Shown here piece after piece: positions 16,856 to 25,021 of a stretch of DNA of 42,234 nucleotides. The stretch is from Lachnospiraceae bacterium UBA7110 (GTDB taxonomy: Bacteria > Bacillota > Clostridia > Lachnospirales > Lachnospiraceae). Position numbers and translations under genes: made by a program. The stretch is from NCBI GenBank assembly GCA_002492295.1, contig DKYC01000166.1, positions 5,257 through 47,490 on the forward strand, in the 5' to 3' direction. The number at the start of each line of letters is the position of its first letter. Positions within the stretch are counted from its first letter, which is position 1. The notes beneath the pieces were generated by a model. That model did not search any database. It was not told the DNA's origin and saw only the letters and a list, made by a program, of their open reading frames with translations.

Positions 16856-18202
16856 TTACAATCTCTTTAACAATTCCGCTCTCGCTTCTTCATATCCCGG
16901 CTTACCAAGCAGCGCAAACATATTCTTCTTATAGCTCTCAACACCCGGCTGGTTAAACGGATTAACGCCAAGTAAATATCCGCTTAAGCCGCACGCAAAC
17001 TCAAAGAAGTAAAACAGCTCGCCAAGATAAAATTCACTAACCTCCGGCATATGTACCATGAGGTTCGGAACCTGTCCATCCGTATGTGCCAGTATTGTAC
17101 CGTTCATCGCGCTCTTGTTTACAAAATCTACCGTCTTACCCGCAAGGTAATTCAAACCGTCAAGGTCAACCGGCTCCGTGCCGATTGTAATTTCCTCCCT
17201 CGCCTTCTCAATGTCAAGAACCGTCTCAAACATAATTCTTGAACCGTCCTGGATGAACTGTCCCATTGAGTGAAGGTCTGTCGTAAGGTCAACGCTTGCC
17301 GGATACAAGCCTCTTTGATCCTTGCCCTCTGACTCGCCGAAAAGCTGCTTCCACCATTCGGAAACATAATGCGCACTCGGCTCATAATTGCAAAGGATTT
17401 CAATTGCCTTGCCTTTTCTCAGAAGAATATTTCGGATTGCCGCATACTGCATAGCATCGTTCTCCTCAAACGGAAGCTCTAACGCGCGTTTTCTGCCGCT
17501 TGCAGCACCCTCCATCAGCTTATCAATATCCGCGCCGCTGACTGCAATCGGAAGCAGGCCAACTGCTGTAAGCACTGAAAAGCGTCCGCCGACATCATCG
17601 GGAACAACAAATGTCTCATAACCCTCTTCTGTCGCAAGGTTCTTCAAAGAGCCCTTCGCCTTATCCGTCGTCGCGTAAATCCTCTTTGCAGCACCTTCCT
17701 TGCCGTACTTCTTCTCCATCATTTCCTTAAATACACGGAATGCAATCGCAGGCTCCGTCGTCGTGCCGGACTTGCTAATCATATTAATCGAGAAATCCCT
17801 GTCGCCGATAACATCGCTCAAATGCTTAATATACGTAGAGCTGATGGAATTTCCCACGAAATAAATCTCAGGCGTCTTCCGGATACTCTTGTCCACCATA
17901 TTGTAAAAACCATGACGCAGGAACTCAATTGCCGCCCTTGCCCCAAGATAAGAGCCGCCGATACCGATTACAAGAAGAACCTCGCTATCGCTTTGAATGC
18001 GCTTTGCCGCTTCCTTAATCCGCGCAAACTCCTCCTTGTCATAATCAACGGGTAAGTCAATCCAACCAAGGAAATCATTGCCTGCGCCGCTCTTTCCCAC
18101 AAGTACTTCCTTCGCATCCTGGGTGAGCTTTTTCATGTTCTCAACCTCATGCCCGCTGATAAACTGTGCTGCTTTTGAATAGTCAAACGTTACCTTGCTC
18201 AT
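16856..18202 (-). CDS. pgi: glucose-6-phosphate isomerase
   Basis: Glycolytic enzyme of 448 residues that interconverts glucose 6-phosphate and fructose 6-phosphate in the cytoplasm. Length and sequence fit the shorter Firmicute form. Visible signatures are the sugar-isomerase stretch MISKSGTTTEPAIAFRVFKE, the family signature DVGGRFSVLTAVGLLP, and the C-terminal FNQPGVESYKKNMFALLG with the conserved Lys. The ATG at 18202 has AAAGGAGAAGACAA before it. It is a single gene with its own promoter at 18289-18317 and a shared terminator downstream. Confidence 0.98.
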   Translation of the reverse strand: MSKVTFDYSKAAQFISGHEVENMKKLTQDAKEVLVGKSGAGNDFLGWIDLPVDYDKEEFARIKEAAKRIQSDSEVLLVIGIGGSYLGARAAIEFLRHGFYNMVDKSIRKTPEIYFVGNSISSTYIKHLSDVIGDRDFSINMISKSGTTTEPAIAFRVFKEMMEKKYGKEGAAKRIYATTDKAKGSLKNLATEEGYETFVVPDDVGGRFSVLTAVGLLPIAVSGADIDKLMEGAASGRKRALELPFEENDAMQYAAIRNILLRKGKAIEILCNYEPSAHYVSEWWKQLFGESEGKDQRGLYPASVDLTTDLHSMGQFIQDGSRIMFETVLDIEKAREEITIGTEPVDLDGLNYLAGKTVDFVNKSAMNGTILAHTDGQVPNLMVHMPEVSEFYLGELFYFFEFACGLSGYLLGVNPFNQPGVESYKKNMFALLGKPGYEEARAELLKRL

Positions 18203-18288
18203 TTGTCTTCTCCTTTACATTCACAAATTTTTGTACAACTGCCAGCCGCTCATTAAATCCAATGAAACGACGTCACTATATCGCTTTT

Positions 18289-18317
18289 ATTTTATCAAAT
18301 TCTTCCATATAAATCAA
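18289..18317 (-). promoter_or_regulatory. promoter of pgi
   Basis: On the minus strand TTGATT (18317-18312), a 17-base spacer, and TAAAAT (18294-18289) with an extended TGA just before the -10. It predicts a 5-prime leader of about 80 bases before the pgi start. Confidence 0.65.
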
Positions 18318-18355
18318 TTAAATGTTCATTTATTTGTGCACTTGTAGCAAAATAT

Positions 18356-19066
18356 TTAGACTTTGTTTGCAATAATCCCCCTTAGAAGCTCCTCAAGCTC
18401 ACGCGTCTCCTCCGCCGAGAAAACGGGCGTTTTTGTATCTTCGATGGATTCCTCCCTCGGAAGAAACGGCTCCTTTTCGCCAACGTTCGCATCCTTTTCC
18501 TGCGCAAGCTCCCAAAGCAGTTTTTCCTTTTCCATTAAACCATGCTCCAAACGCTGTGCGACCGTATTTTCAAGATAATCCGTAATATTTGTTTTTAACA
18601 TCCTTCTGCGGTTTGGCATGTCCACAATTGAGGCGATACTAAGGTACAGATATATTCCCAAAAGGCTGATTATATAAAACGGCAGCAAATCAATAAAGCC
18701 TCTCCCCTCAATAATACCCTTACACACGCCAAACCCTGCCACAAACACGCCCGCAAGCATCAACTGCCCGGAAAGATGTTTCATAAAGCTCATGCTCATT
18801 CCAAGAACGCGTATCCGATTAATGAACTTGTCCACAAACACCGGAATATTCGGAACGCCGCCGTTTAACTTGTAGCTGTTCACAAAACGCTCCTTGCACT
18901 GTACGAGCAGCTTATTTTCCATTCCCGACAGAGTGTCCGTCGCCTGTATCATTTTCTGATAAATCACACCAATCGCAATCTGATACAAAATCCCGATACC
19001 CATCAAAATCAGTGTCAGTACAATAATAAATGAATGATCAAAATATTTCATAACTTCATTTGCCAT
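18356..19066 (-). CDS. small integral membrane protein of unknown function
   Basis: Protein of 236 residues that I do not recognise. It has one N-terminal membrane helix (about 12-36), a central cytoplasmic or outside region with KLNGGVPNIPVFVDKFINRIRVLGMS-type helices, two further membrane helices (about 95-115 and 125-150), and an acidic, charged tail of about 80 residues suited to a coiled or disordered cytoplasmic end. The ATG at 19066 has GGAGGAAAAA directly before it; the open frame continues upstream to 19207 but that part has no membrane or fold character. It is a lone gene between pgi and the divergent TSCPD gene. Confidence 0.7.
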   Translation of the reverse strand: MANEVMKYFDHSFIIVLTLILMGIGILYQIAIGVIYQKMIQATDTLSGMENKLLVQCKERFVNSYKLNGGVPNIPVFVDKFINRIRVLGMSMSFMKHLSGQLMLAGVFVAGFGVCKGIIEGRGFIDLLPFYIISLLGIYLYLSIASIVDMPNRRRMLKTNITDYLENTVAQRLEHGLMEKEKLLWELAQEKDANVGEKEPFLPREESIEDTKTPVFSAEETRELEELLRGIIANKV

Positions 19067-19329
19067 TTTTTCCTCCATTCCTTCCTGTTCCAACTTATAA
19101 CCTTTTCGCCTGCGCAGCAAGCCATGGGAACAGGCATGTCCAAATTTGGCAGCCGCACACGGTATTTTACTGCTTTTAAGTATACGCAATTCAATTGCCT
19201 GCCACAAGACGGTTTGACCAAAAATCGTTCGTCAAATTCATGCAAAAGTACAGATTTTTTGCCCTTTTTTGGCTCATATTTTCCATGTTTGACAAAAAAA
19301 GCAATTATCCGCTCCCGCGTGAAACCGTA

Positions 19330-19358
19330 TTGACTTCATTTAATTTCACTGATAAAAT
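19330..19358 (+). promoter_or_regulatory. promoter of the TSCPD gene (and perhaps murG)
   Basis: TTGACT (19330-19335), a 17-base spacer, and TAAAAT (19353-19358) about 78 bases before the TSCPD start codon. A near-consensus vegetative promoter. Confidence 0.7.
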
Positions 19359-19376
19359 TCTTTATAGAAGTAACAG

Positions 19377-19408
19377 GCAGAATTTTCCTGCTTAGCAGAA
19401 GATTCTGC
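19377..19408 (+). promoter_or_regulatory. leader hairpin before the TSCPD gene
   Basis: GCAGAATTTT pairs with AAGATTCTGC (one G-U pair), and an inner CTGC pairs with GCAG around a 3-base loop, with one bulged base. The 14-bp hairpin ends 28 bases before the start codon, so it lies in the transcript leader and outside the ribosome site ACGGAGGG. It could stabilise the message or bind a regulator. Confidence 0.55.
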
Positions 19409-19435
19409 ACAGAATTTAAAACGGAGGGTTTATCT

Positions 19436-19687
19436 ATGCAGTATAAAACAAGTGGCACCTGCTCAAAGCTAATCGATTTTGAAATTGACGGAGATACCAT
19501 TAAATCGGTTGCTTTTACCGGCGGCTGCAACGGAAATTTAAGCGGTATTTCAAGCCTTGTACGTGGTATGAAGGTCGATGACGCGATTGACAGACTCAAG
19601 GGAATCAAATGCGGTATGAAGGAAACTTCCTGCCCTGACCAGTTTGCGAGAGCGCTTGAGGCATACAAGGCGAAAGAAAATCCCTAA
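19436..19687 (+). CDS. TSCPD-domain protein (TIGR03905-like)
   Basis: Small protein of 83 residues matching the TSCPD domain, named after a conserved motif and found alone or at the C-terminus of some class II ribonucleotide reductases. Visible landmarks are TSGTCSKLIDFEIDG at the N-terminus, VAFTGGCNGNLSGISSLVRGM in the middle, and GIKCGMKETSCPDQFARAL (the Cys-Pro-Asp element). The three conserved Cys regions suggest metal binding, but the function is not established. ACGGAGGG precedes the ATG. It is followed after 81 bases by murG on the same strand, with no obvious terminator between, so they may be co-transcribed. Confidence 0.88.
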   Translation: MQYKTSGTCSKLIDFEIDGDTIKSVAFTGGCNGNLSGISSLVRGMKVDDAIDRLKGIKCGMKETSCPDQFARALEAYKAKENP

Positions 19688-19768
19688 CCTTGAATGACAT
19701 CACAGGATTATACGAATATTATATAAAAATAAAAAATACTGAACAGTAAAAAGCGGAGGCTTTAAAAT

Positions 19769-20836
19769 ATGAAACGCATCGTATTTACAGGCGGCGGCAC
19801 TGCCGGTCATGTTACACCGAATATTGCTCTTATCCCCAGGCTCAAAAGCTTAGGTTATGATATCCATTATATCGGCTCCTACGAAGGCATTGAGAGAAAG
19901 CTGATTGAGGATTACCGCATTCCCTACTACGGCATTTCCACAGGAAAGCTCAGACGCTATTTTGATTTAAAGAATTTCAGTGACCCGTTTCGGGTAATCA
20001 AGGGCTTTATGGAGGCAAAGCAGGTCTTAAAAACATTAAAGCCGGACATTGTATTCAGTAAAGGGGGGTTCGTGAGCGTCCCGGTTGTACGCGCCGCTTC
20101 CTCCCTGAAAATTCCATGCATCATCCACGAGTCAGATATGACGCCGGGGCTTGCAAACAGTCTTTGTATTCCGGTTGCAAAAAAGGTCTGCTGCAATTTT
20201 CCCGAAACGCTCCAAAACCTTCCCGCGGAAAAAGCCGTCCTCACAGGATCCCCAATCCGGGCGGAGCTGACAAAAGGCAGCAAGGAAAAAGGGCTCTCCA
20301 TGTGCGGATTCCACAGCGGAAAGCCTGTTATCATGGTTATTGGCGGAAGCCTTGGTGCCGCCGGTATCAACAGTCTTGTGCGTGAAGCGCTTCCTAAGCT
20401 TTTGGAGGATTTTCAGATTGTGCATATTTGCGGCAAGGAAAAAATCGACAATCTTTTATTGAGCACGGACGGTTACAAGCAGTTTGAATATGTAAAAGAT
20501 GAATTAAAGGATTTGTTTGCAATGGCGGATATCGTGATTTCAAGGGCAGGCGCAAACGCAATCTGTGAGCTTTTGGCGCTGCGAAAGCCGAGTCTGCTCA
20601 TTCCGCTTCCTGCCCGTGCAAGCCGCGGCGACCAGATCTTAAATGCAAAAAGCTTTGAGTCACAGGGCTTTGCAATGATGGCTGACGAGGATTATCTTAC
20701 GGCAGTGACACTTACCGAAAAAGTACATGAGCTTTATTTCACGCGCCAGTCCTATATTGAGGCAATGCAGAACAGCAATCAGCGGGATGCGATTGATAAG
20801 ATTGTCAGGCTGATTGAAGAGATTGTAGACAAATAA
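19769..20836 (+). CDS. murG: undecaprenyldiphospho-muramoylpentapeptide N-acetylglucosaminyltransferase
   Basis: Peripheral membrane glycosyltransferase of 355 residues (GT28), the usual MurG length. It adds GlcNAc from UDP-GlcNAc to lipid I to make lipid II for peptidoglycan. The glycine-rich lipid-binding loop GGGTAGHVTPNIALI opens the protein; a second loop IMVIGGSLGAAGINSLV begins the nucleotide-binding domain; ISRAGANAICELLALRKPSLLIPLP is the UDP-GlcNAc site. GCGGAGG precedes the ATG. It is not in a division/cell-wall cluster here but stands behind a TSCPD gene, which could mean an extra MurG copy or a scattered cluster. Confidence 0.95.
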   Translation: MKRIVFTGGGTAGHVTPNIALIPRLKSLGYDIHYIGSYEGIERKLIEDYRIPYYGISTGKLRRYFDLKNFSDPFRVIKGFMEAKQVLKTLKPDIVFSKGGFVSVPVVRAASSLKIPCIIHESDMTPGLANSLCIPVAKKVCCNFPETLQNLPAEKAVLTGSPIRAELTKGSKEKGLSMCGFHSGKPVIMVIGGSLGAAGINSLVREALPKLLEDFQIVHICGKEKIDNLLLSTDGYKQFEYVKDELKDLFAMADIVISRAGANAICELLALRKPSLLIPLPARASRGDQILNAKSFESQGFAMMADEDYLTAVTLTEKVHELYFTRQSYIEAMQNSNQRDAIDKIVRLIEEIVDK

Positions 20837-20922
20837 AATGAATTCCTGATTAAACAGGTGCTAATACGATTTAGGGAAAAAGTACAGAGTCTGTTGAATT
20901 ATATAAAGGACATGGAAGCCTG

Positions 20923-20992
20923 CCGCCCGAAAATCGGAGGAAAGGATATTAAGGCAGATACTGCTGTATCTTCTCCTCCGATTTTCGGGCGG
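20923..20992. repeat. 19-bp perfect inverted repeat between murG and an aldo/keto reductase gene
   Basis: Arms at 20923-20941 and 20974-20992 are perfect reverse complements over 19 bases (core CGGAGGA/TCCTCCG next to AAAATC/GATTTT), with a 32-base loop that is itself partly pairable (GGATA with TATCT). The genes on either side converge. There is no T-run after either arm, so it resembles a long stem or REP/MITE-like element more than a standard terminator. Confidence 0.65.
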
Positions 20993-21013
20993 ATTGTGTG
21001 GACATTATTTTGG

Positions 21014-22012
21014 TTATAAGCAAGGATGCAGAATCTCCTCAATCCTCTCCAGCTCGTCCTGACAGAACTGTGTGTTTTCAAGCATTCCAATATTATCCAA
21101 TATCTGTGATGCTCTCGATGCGCCGATTAAGACACTGGTAATATCCCCGTCCCGCAAAATCCACGCAAGCGCCATCTGCGCCAAGCTCTGCCCGCGCTCT
21201 GTTGCAAGCGCATTCAGCGCACGCACTTTTTGCAATGTTTCCTCCGTTATCGCCGTTTCCTTTAAAAAGCGCCCATCCGTGCGAACACGGCTGTTTTCGG
21301 GAATACCGTTTAAATAGCGGTCTGATAAAAGCCCCTGCGCCAGCGGGCTAAACGTAATAATACCAATCCCGTTCCACGCTGCATAGTCTTTCAGTCCGTC
21401 CTGTTCAATGTCACGGACAAACATCGAATATTTTCTTTGGTTAATAATAAATGGCGTGCCCATTTTTTGAAAAAGTTTGGCAATTTCTATGGTTTGTTCT
21501 TTATTATAATTGGAAATCCCAATGTACAGCGCTTTTCCACTTTTCACAATCCCATCCAGTGCCCTCGCAGTTTCCTCTAAGGACGTATTCGGATCCGGTC
21601 TGTGATGATAGAAAATATCCACATACTCCAATCCCATCCGCCGAAGACTTTGGTCAAGGCTTGCAACCAAATATTTCTTGCTGCCCCAGTTCCCGTAAGG
21701 TCCCGGCCACATATCATATCCTGCCTTTGTGGAAATAATTAATTCATCCCTGTAAGCACCAAGACTTTTATCCAAAATGCGTCCAAAGTTCTCTTCCGCG
21801 GCGCCCGGAATAGGACCGTAATTATTTGCCAAATCAAAATGCGTAATTCCATTATCAAATGCCGTTTCGCACATGTGAACCATATTATCGAAATTGCCAT
21901 TGGAACCGAAATTGTGCCACAATCCCAAAGATACCGCAGGGAGCAGCAATCCGCTCACTCCGCAGCGGTTATATTTCATTTTGTCATAACGTGTTTCTTT
22001 TGCAGTATACAT
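21014..22012 (-). CDS. aldo/keto reductase (YghZ-like)
   Basis: NADPH-dependent reductase of 332 residues of the AKR14/YghZ type, whose studied members reduce glyceraldehyde 3-phosphate and toxic aldehydes such as methylglyoxal. Landmarks are YDKMKYNRCGVSGLLLPAVS at the start, GITHFDLANNYGP (the Asp and Tyr of the catalytic set), ISTKAGYDMWPGPYG (Lys), VDIFYHHRPDP (His) and the C-terminal cofactor loop VLIGASRASQI. The ATG at 22012 has GAGGGATTAA before it. The leader carries a strong palindrome, so repression relieved by a small molecule or stress is likely. Confidence 0.93.
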   Translation of the reverse strand: MYTAKETRYDKMKYNRCGVSGLLLPAVSLGLWHNFGSNGNFDNMVHMCETAFDNGITHFDLANNYGPIPGAAEENFGRILDKSLGAYRDELIISTKAGYDMWPGPYGNWGSKKYLVASLDQSLRRMGLEYVDIFYHHRPDPNTSLEETARALDGIVKSGKALYIGISNYNKEQTIEIAKLFQKMGTPFIINQRKYSMFVRDIEQDGLKDYAAWNGIGIITFSPLAQGLLSDRYLNGIPENSRVRTDGRFLKETAITEETLQKVRALNALATERGQSLAQMALAWILRDGDITSVLIGASRASQILDNIGMLENTQFCQDELERIEEILHPCL

Positions 22013-22063
22013 TTAATCCCTCATTTCTGATGTAATAAATCGGAACCGTTTCCTTTGTGCCGT

Positions 22064-22087
22064 AAAAATGACACGCGTGTCATTTTT
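22064..22087. promoter_or_regulatory. 24-bp perfect palindrome, likely operator of the aldo/keto reductase gene
   Basis: The core TGACACGCGTGTCA (22069-22082) is flanked by A5 and T5, giving perfect two-fold symmetry over 24 bases. It lies between the -10 element and the start codon, where a bound dimeric repressor (for example a TetR- or MarR-type protein) would block transcription. No such repressor gene is next to it. Confidence 0.65.
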
Positions 22088-22109
22088 CATTGCTTCCTTA
22101 CAATAAAAC

Positions 22110-22118
22110 ATTATAGCA
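22110..22118 (-). promoter_or_regulatory. extended -10 promoter of the aldo/keto reductase gene
   Basis: On the minus strand TGC immediately precedes TATAAT (22115-22110), an extended -10 element. The -35 region is poor. Predicted start of transcription is near 22103, just upstream of the palindrome. Confidence 0.55.
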
Positions 22119-22157
22119 TAAAAAGGATTAGAAACGAATAAAATTTTTTATTATTTA

Positions 22158-22186
22158 TTGTAAATGGCAGATGACCCTTTTATAAT
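22158..22186 (+). promoter_or_regulatory. promoter candidate for the GNAT gene
   Basis: TTGTAA (22158-22163), a 17-base spacer, and TATAAT (22181-22186). It leaves a leader of about 125 bases before the GNAT start. Confidence 0.55.
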
Positions 22187-22318
22187 AAATCTATATTGCC
22201 GTTTTGCACTTTATGATAAAAATGCCCTTTCCAGTAACCAAAATAAATGAAAAAGAGCCTTTAACATGACAAATGATATGATGTTTTTTACAAATAATAT
22301 AAGGAGGACTTCTTTCTG

Positions 22319-22774
22319 ATGAACTATCAAATCATACGCCTTACAGACAGCCCTGAATTAAAAGACCAAGCCGCGCAGTGGTTTCACGAAAAATGGAATA
22401 TTCCCTTAGCGGCATACCTGGAAAGCATGGAAGCGTGCCTGACAGGCAGATTCCCTGTACCGCAATGGTATCTTGCAATAGAAAATAACCGTATTATCGG
22501 CGGCTTAGGCGTTATCGAAAACGACTTTCACAACAGAAAAGACCTCACGCCAAATGTCTGCGCTGTTTACACGGAGCAAGACAGACGCTGCAGCGGAATA
22601 GCAGGCGCGTTGCTCAATTATGCATGCACAGATATGAAAGGTCACGGCATTGACACCCTGTATCTTTTAACCGACCACACCTCATTCTACGAGCGTTACG
22701 GATGGGAATTTTTCTGCATGGTCCAGGGCGATGGTGAACCGGAACTTTCAAGAATGTATATCCATAAAAGCTGA
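22319..22774 (+). CDS. GNAT-family N-acetyltransferase
   Basis: Acetyltransferase-like protein of 151 residues. Core features are WYLAIENNRIIGGLGVIEND (strands 2-3), TPNVCAVYTEQDRRCSGIAGALL (strand 4 and the acetyl-CoA loop, where Arg-Cys-Ser-Gly replaces the common Gln/Arg-x-x-Gly) and TLYLLTDHTSFYERYGWEF (strand 5 and the catalytic Tyr region). The TDHTSFYERYGWE ending is common in GNATs of Firmicutes annotated only generically. AAGGAGGAC precedes the ATG. The substrate cannot be assigned. Confidence 0.88.
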   Translation: MNYQIIRLTDSPELKDQAAQWFHEKWNIPLAAYLESMEACLTGRFPVPQWYLAIENNRIIGGLGVIENDFHNRKDLTPNVCAVYTEQDRRCSGIAGALLNYACTDMKGHGIDTLYLLTDHTSFYERYGWEFFCMVQGDGEPELSRMYIHKS

Positions 22775-22924
22775 TGGATTAACCTTGCACATATCGCATT
22801 GGAAAAGAAATGAAAAACCCGTCAAATCAACATTCATCGGGCAGACCTGTCTGCGCTTACCATACGAAGCACATTTTTTCTTATCACACTTGAAAACCGG
22901 GAACTGGAATAATTTAAAAATGTA

Positions 22925-22933
22925 TGATAAAAT
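22925..22933 (+). promoter_or_regulatory. extended -10 candidate for the LytTR two-component operon
   Basis: TGATAAAAT (TG at 22925-22926, TAAAAT at 22928-22933) stands about 28 bases before the first start codon of the regulator. The -35 is poor. Confidence 0.4.
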
Positions 22934-22960
22934 AGCAGAAACTGACACGGGAAGGCAGGA

Positions 22961-23689
22961 ATGATTATGCAGATAGCAATATGCGATGATATCCAAAAAG
23001 ACTTGGTAGCAATTCGGGCAGCCTTGAACACCTATTCCAAGGAACATTTGGAATACCATTTTTATATCGACGAATACGAAACAGCCCTAAACCTTTTAAA
23101 CGCGGTGGAAAAAGGAGCAATATACGATATTGCCCTTTTGGACATTTGTATGCCGGGTATCCTTGGAACAGACATTGCAGCGGAAATGCTCTCCAAAAAT
23201 CCTGATATGGGTGTTATTTTTCTGACGACCAGCAGGGAATACGCAGTCGAGGCGTTTGCAATGAACGCGACGCATTATCTGCTCAAGCCGTTTTCACAGG
23301 AACAGTTTTGCGCGGCACTTGACCGTGCCGTAAAGAAAACAGCGGAGCAGGACTCTCTATCGCTTGCCTGCGTGGAAGGCATGTACCGTGTGCGCATCAG
23401 TGAAATCGCATCCATCGAATCCCAGGGGCACTATCTGCTGCTTAATCTTTCTTCCGGAGAAGTTCTGCGGCTGCGCATGAAACTGTCGCAGATGTTTGAG
23501 GAACTGCAAAAATATCCTGAATTTATCAAGGTAGGTGCCCATTGTATTACAAACCTTGTCTTTGCGCGGAGATTTTCCGGAAATACCTTAGAACTGCGTA
23601 ACGGCGCGAGAATACCCATCCCAAGAAGGAGCTGCAGTGAAGTGCAGAAGGCATATATGGATTTTTGCAGGAAGGAGGCATTACAATGA
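22961..23689 (+). CDS. LytTR-family response regulator (AgrA-like)
   Basis: Response regulator of 242 residues. A receiver domain fills residues 1-125, with acidic pocket CDD at about 9-10, phospho-acceptor Asp near 61 (LLDICMPG) and the conserved Lys in YLLKPF. The C-terminal LytTR DNA-binding domain (about 140-235) shows VRISEIASIESQGHYLLL and FIKVGAHCITNLVFARRF. It probably controls a small set of genes by binding paired repeats. Two starts are possible, ATG at 22961 or at 22967; AGGAATGATT would serve the second. The stop overlaps the kinase start in an ATGA, so the two are translationally coupled. Confidence 0.93.
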   Translation: MIMQIAICDDIQKDLVAIRAALNTYSKEHLEYHFYIDEYETALNLLNAVEKGAIYDIALLDICMPGILGTDIAAEMLSKNPDMGVIFLTTSREYAVEAFAMNATHYLLKPFSQEQFCAALDRAVKKTAEQDSLSLACVEGMYRVRISEIASIESQGHYLLLNLSSGEVLRLRMKLSQMFEELQKYPEFIKVGAHCITNLVFARRFSGNTLELRNGARIPIPRRSCSEVQKAYMDFCRKEALQ

Positions 23690-24996
23690 ACATCCCATAT
23701 CAGATTCCAGGGCTGTTTCTTACAGTATTGTGCCATGTGATTGTCATTTACCATATGCTGGAACACAGGTATACCAAAAAAAGGTTTGTCCTCTATAGCT
23801 GTCTGTATATGATAAGCTTTCTCTATATGGGCGGATGGGCATATACGATAAAAGGCATTCCTGCGCTTTTTATCTATCTAGTGGTTGTGGTATGCCTGTT
23901 CCTTTTTTTCTGTTTTGTTTCACAGGACTGCGTTCCAAAGAAAAGTTTTTTATTTCTGACTTATTTTGGGTTATTTTCCATTATAGATAATACGCTGAAG
24001 CTCATTTTGGGACTGCTGTTCCCGCAATTGTACGCTCCGGCAGCATTTTATATTGCAATTATACTGCGTACCGGAATACTGCTGCTGTTGTTAGCGCTGT
24101 ATAAAAAATACGCGGCGCCGGTAATTGATTCCCTTGGAGAAATCGGAAAGGGCAGATGGTGGAAACTGGCGCTGATTGCCTTGATTTTTTATCTGTTACA
24201 GGCAGCCTTGACGGTTATGAATGTGCTGTTTAATATGCCCAAGCTGCCCCTGTTTCTGATACTTATCATAGTCAGCTTCATTATGTGTGCAGTATATGGC
24301 GTCGTATTCAGCAATATCAGTTACATGAAAAAAGATGCAGAGGCTGCCTTAGTCCGCCAAAATGCAGAGTACCTCTCCGCACAAATATCCGCCCTGCAAA
24401 GTGCAGAGGAAATGCACCGGAGGTTCCGCCACGATATGCGTCATCATCTGAATATGATTGCGGAATACGCAAAGGCGAACGATGCTTCCAGCATTCTCGC
24501 TTATGTCAAGGAATACAGCACCGAAGTTTCAGACGCAGCAGTAAAACTGTATTCCGTAAACAGTACGGTAAACATGATTTGTTCTGCTTATGCGGGGAAG
24601 GCAGATAAATGCGGCATCCAATTCCGTGTTAAATGCAATGCATCGAAAAAGCTGGCAGTGAAGGACATTGACCTGATTGCCCTTTTGGGAAATCTGCTGG
24701 AAAACGCCCTGCACGGATGTCAAAAGTCCGGGGCAGATGCGCCGTACATTAATTTACATATCCGTCTGCAAAACGGCAGGCTTCTTATTGTCTGTGACAA
24801 TACTTGCATGGATAATCTAAAGCTGTCCAACGGTCTGCCTGTCGGAAAAAGCATCGGCATATCCAGTATTCTTACCGTCTGCCAGAAATATGACGGAAAT
24901 TTGGACTACAAGGTGGAAAATGGCATTTGTTCCGCTTGCGCCGTCCTGAATTTATGGGATTCACAATGCAGGAAAAGCAAAGAATTTGTCTCATGA
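23686..24996 (+). CDS. GHKL sensor histidine kinase (AgrC-like)
   Basis: Membrane kinase of 436 residues. About six membrane helices fill residues 1-205, as in peptide-sensing kinases. A coiled segment follows, then the H-box FRHDMRHHLN with the phospho-acceptor His, and a GHKL ATPase domain with N-box LLGNLLENALHG and G-box GKSIGISSI. I chose the ATG at 23686, inside the regulator stop (ATGA overlap), because GGAGG lies 7-8 bases upstream; an earlier frame start at 23665 has no membrane-protein character. The class usually reads secreted peptides, but no peptide precursor or AgrB-like processing gene was found nearby. Confidence 0.93.
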   Translation: MNIPYQIPGLFLTVLCHVIVIYHMLEHRYTKKRFVLYSCLYMISFLYMGGWAYTIKGIPALFIYLVVVVCLFLFFCFVSQDCVPKKSFLFLTYFGLFSIIDNTLKLILGLLFPQLYAPAAFYIAIILRTGILLLLLALYKKYAAPVIDSLGEIGKGRWWKLALIALIFYLLQAALTVMNVLFNMPKLPLFLILIIVSFIMCAVYGVVFSNISYMKKDAEAALVRQNAEYLSAQISALQSAEEMHRRFRHDMRHHLNMIAEYAKANDASSILAYVKEYSTEVSDAAVKLYSVNSTVNMICSAYAGKADKCGIQFRVKCNASKKLAVKDIDLIALLGNLLENALHGCQKSGADAPYINLHIRLQNGRLLIVCDNTCMDNLKLSNGLPVGKSIGISSILTVCQKYDGNLDYKVENGICSACAVLNLWDSQCRKSKEFVS

Positions 24997-25021
24997 CATT
25001 TCCATTTCAATCATTTTCATG

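Larger units (their letters stand above)
19067..19435. other. 369-base intergenic region between divergent genes
   Basis: It separates the minus-strand membrane protein gene from the plus-strand TSCPD gene. It contains the TSCPD promoter and leader hairpin listed separately. I see no gene-like frame in the remainder, which is AT-rich with several short A/T runs. Confidence 0.5.
22013..22318. other. 306-base divergent control region
   Basis: Lies between the minus-strand aldo/keto reductase and plus-strand GNAT genes. It contains two promoters and one palindromic operator, listed separately. No gene-like frame is visible. Confidence 0.55.

Noticed and set aside
22810..22893. 27-residue plus-strand frame (MKNPSNQHSSGRPVCAYHTK...) upstream of the LytTR pair, considered as a signal peptide precursor
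   Set aside because: No leader motif, no convincing ribosome site and no processing gene nearby; it ends before the promoter of the pair.
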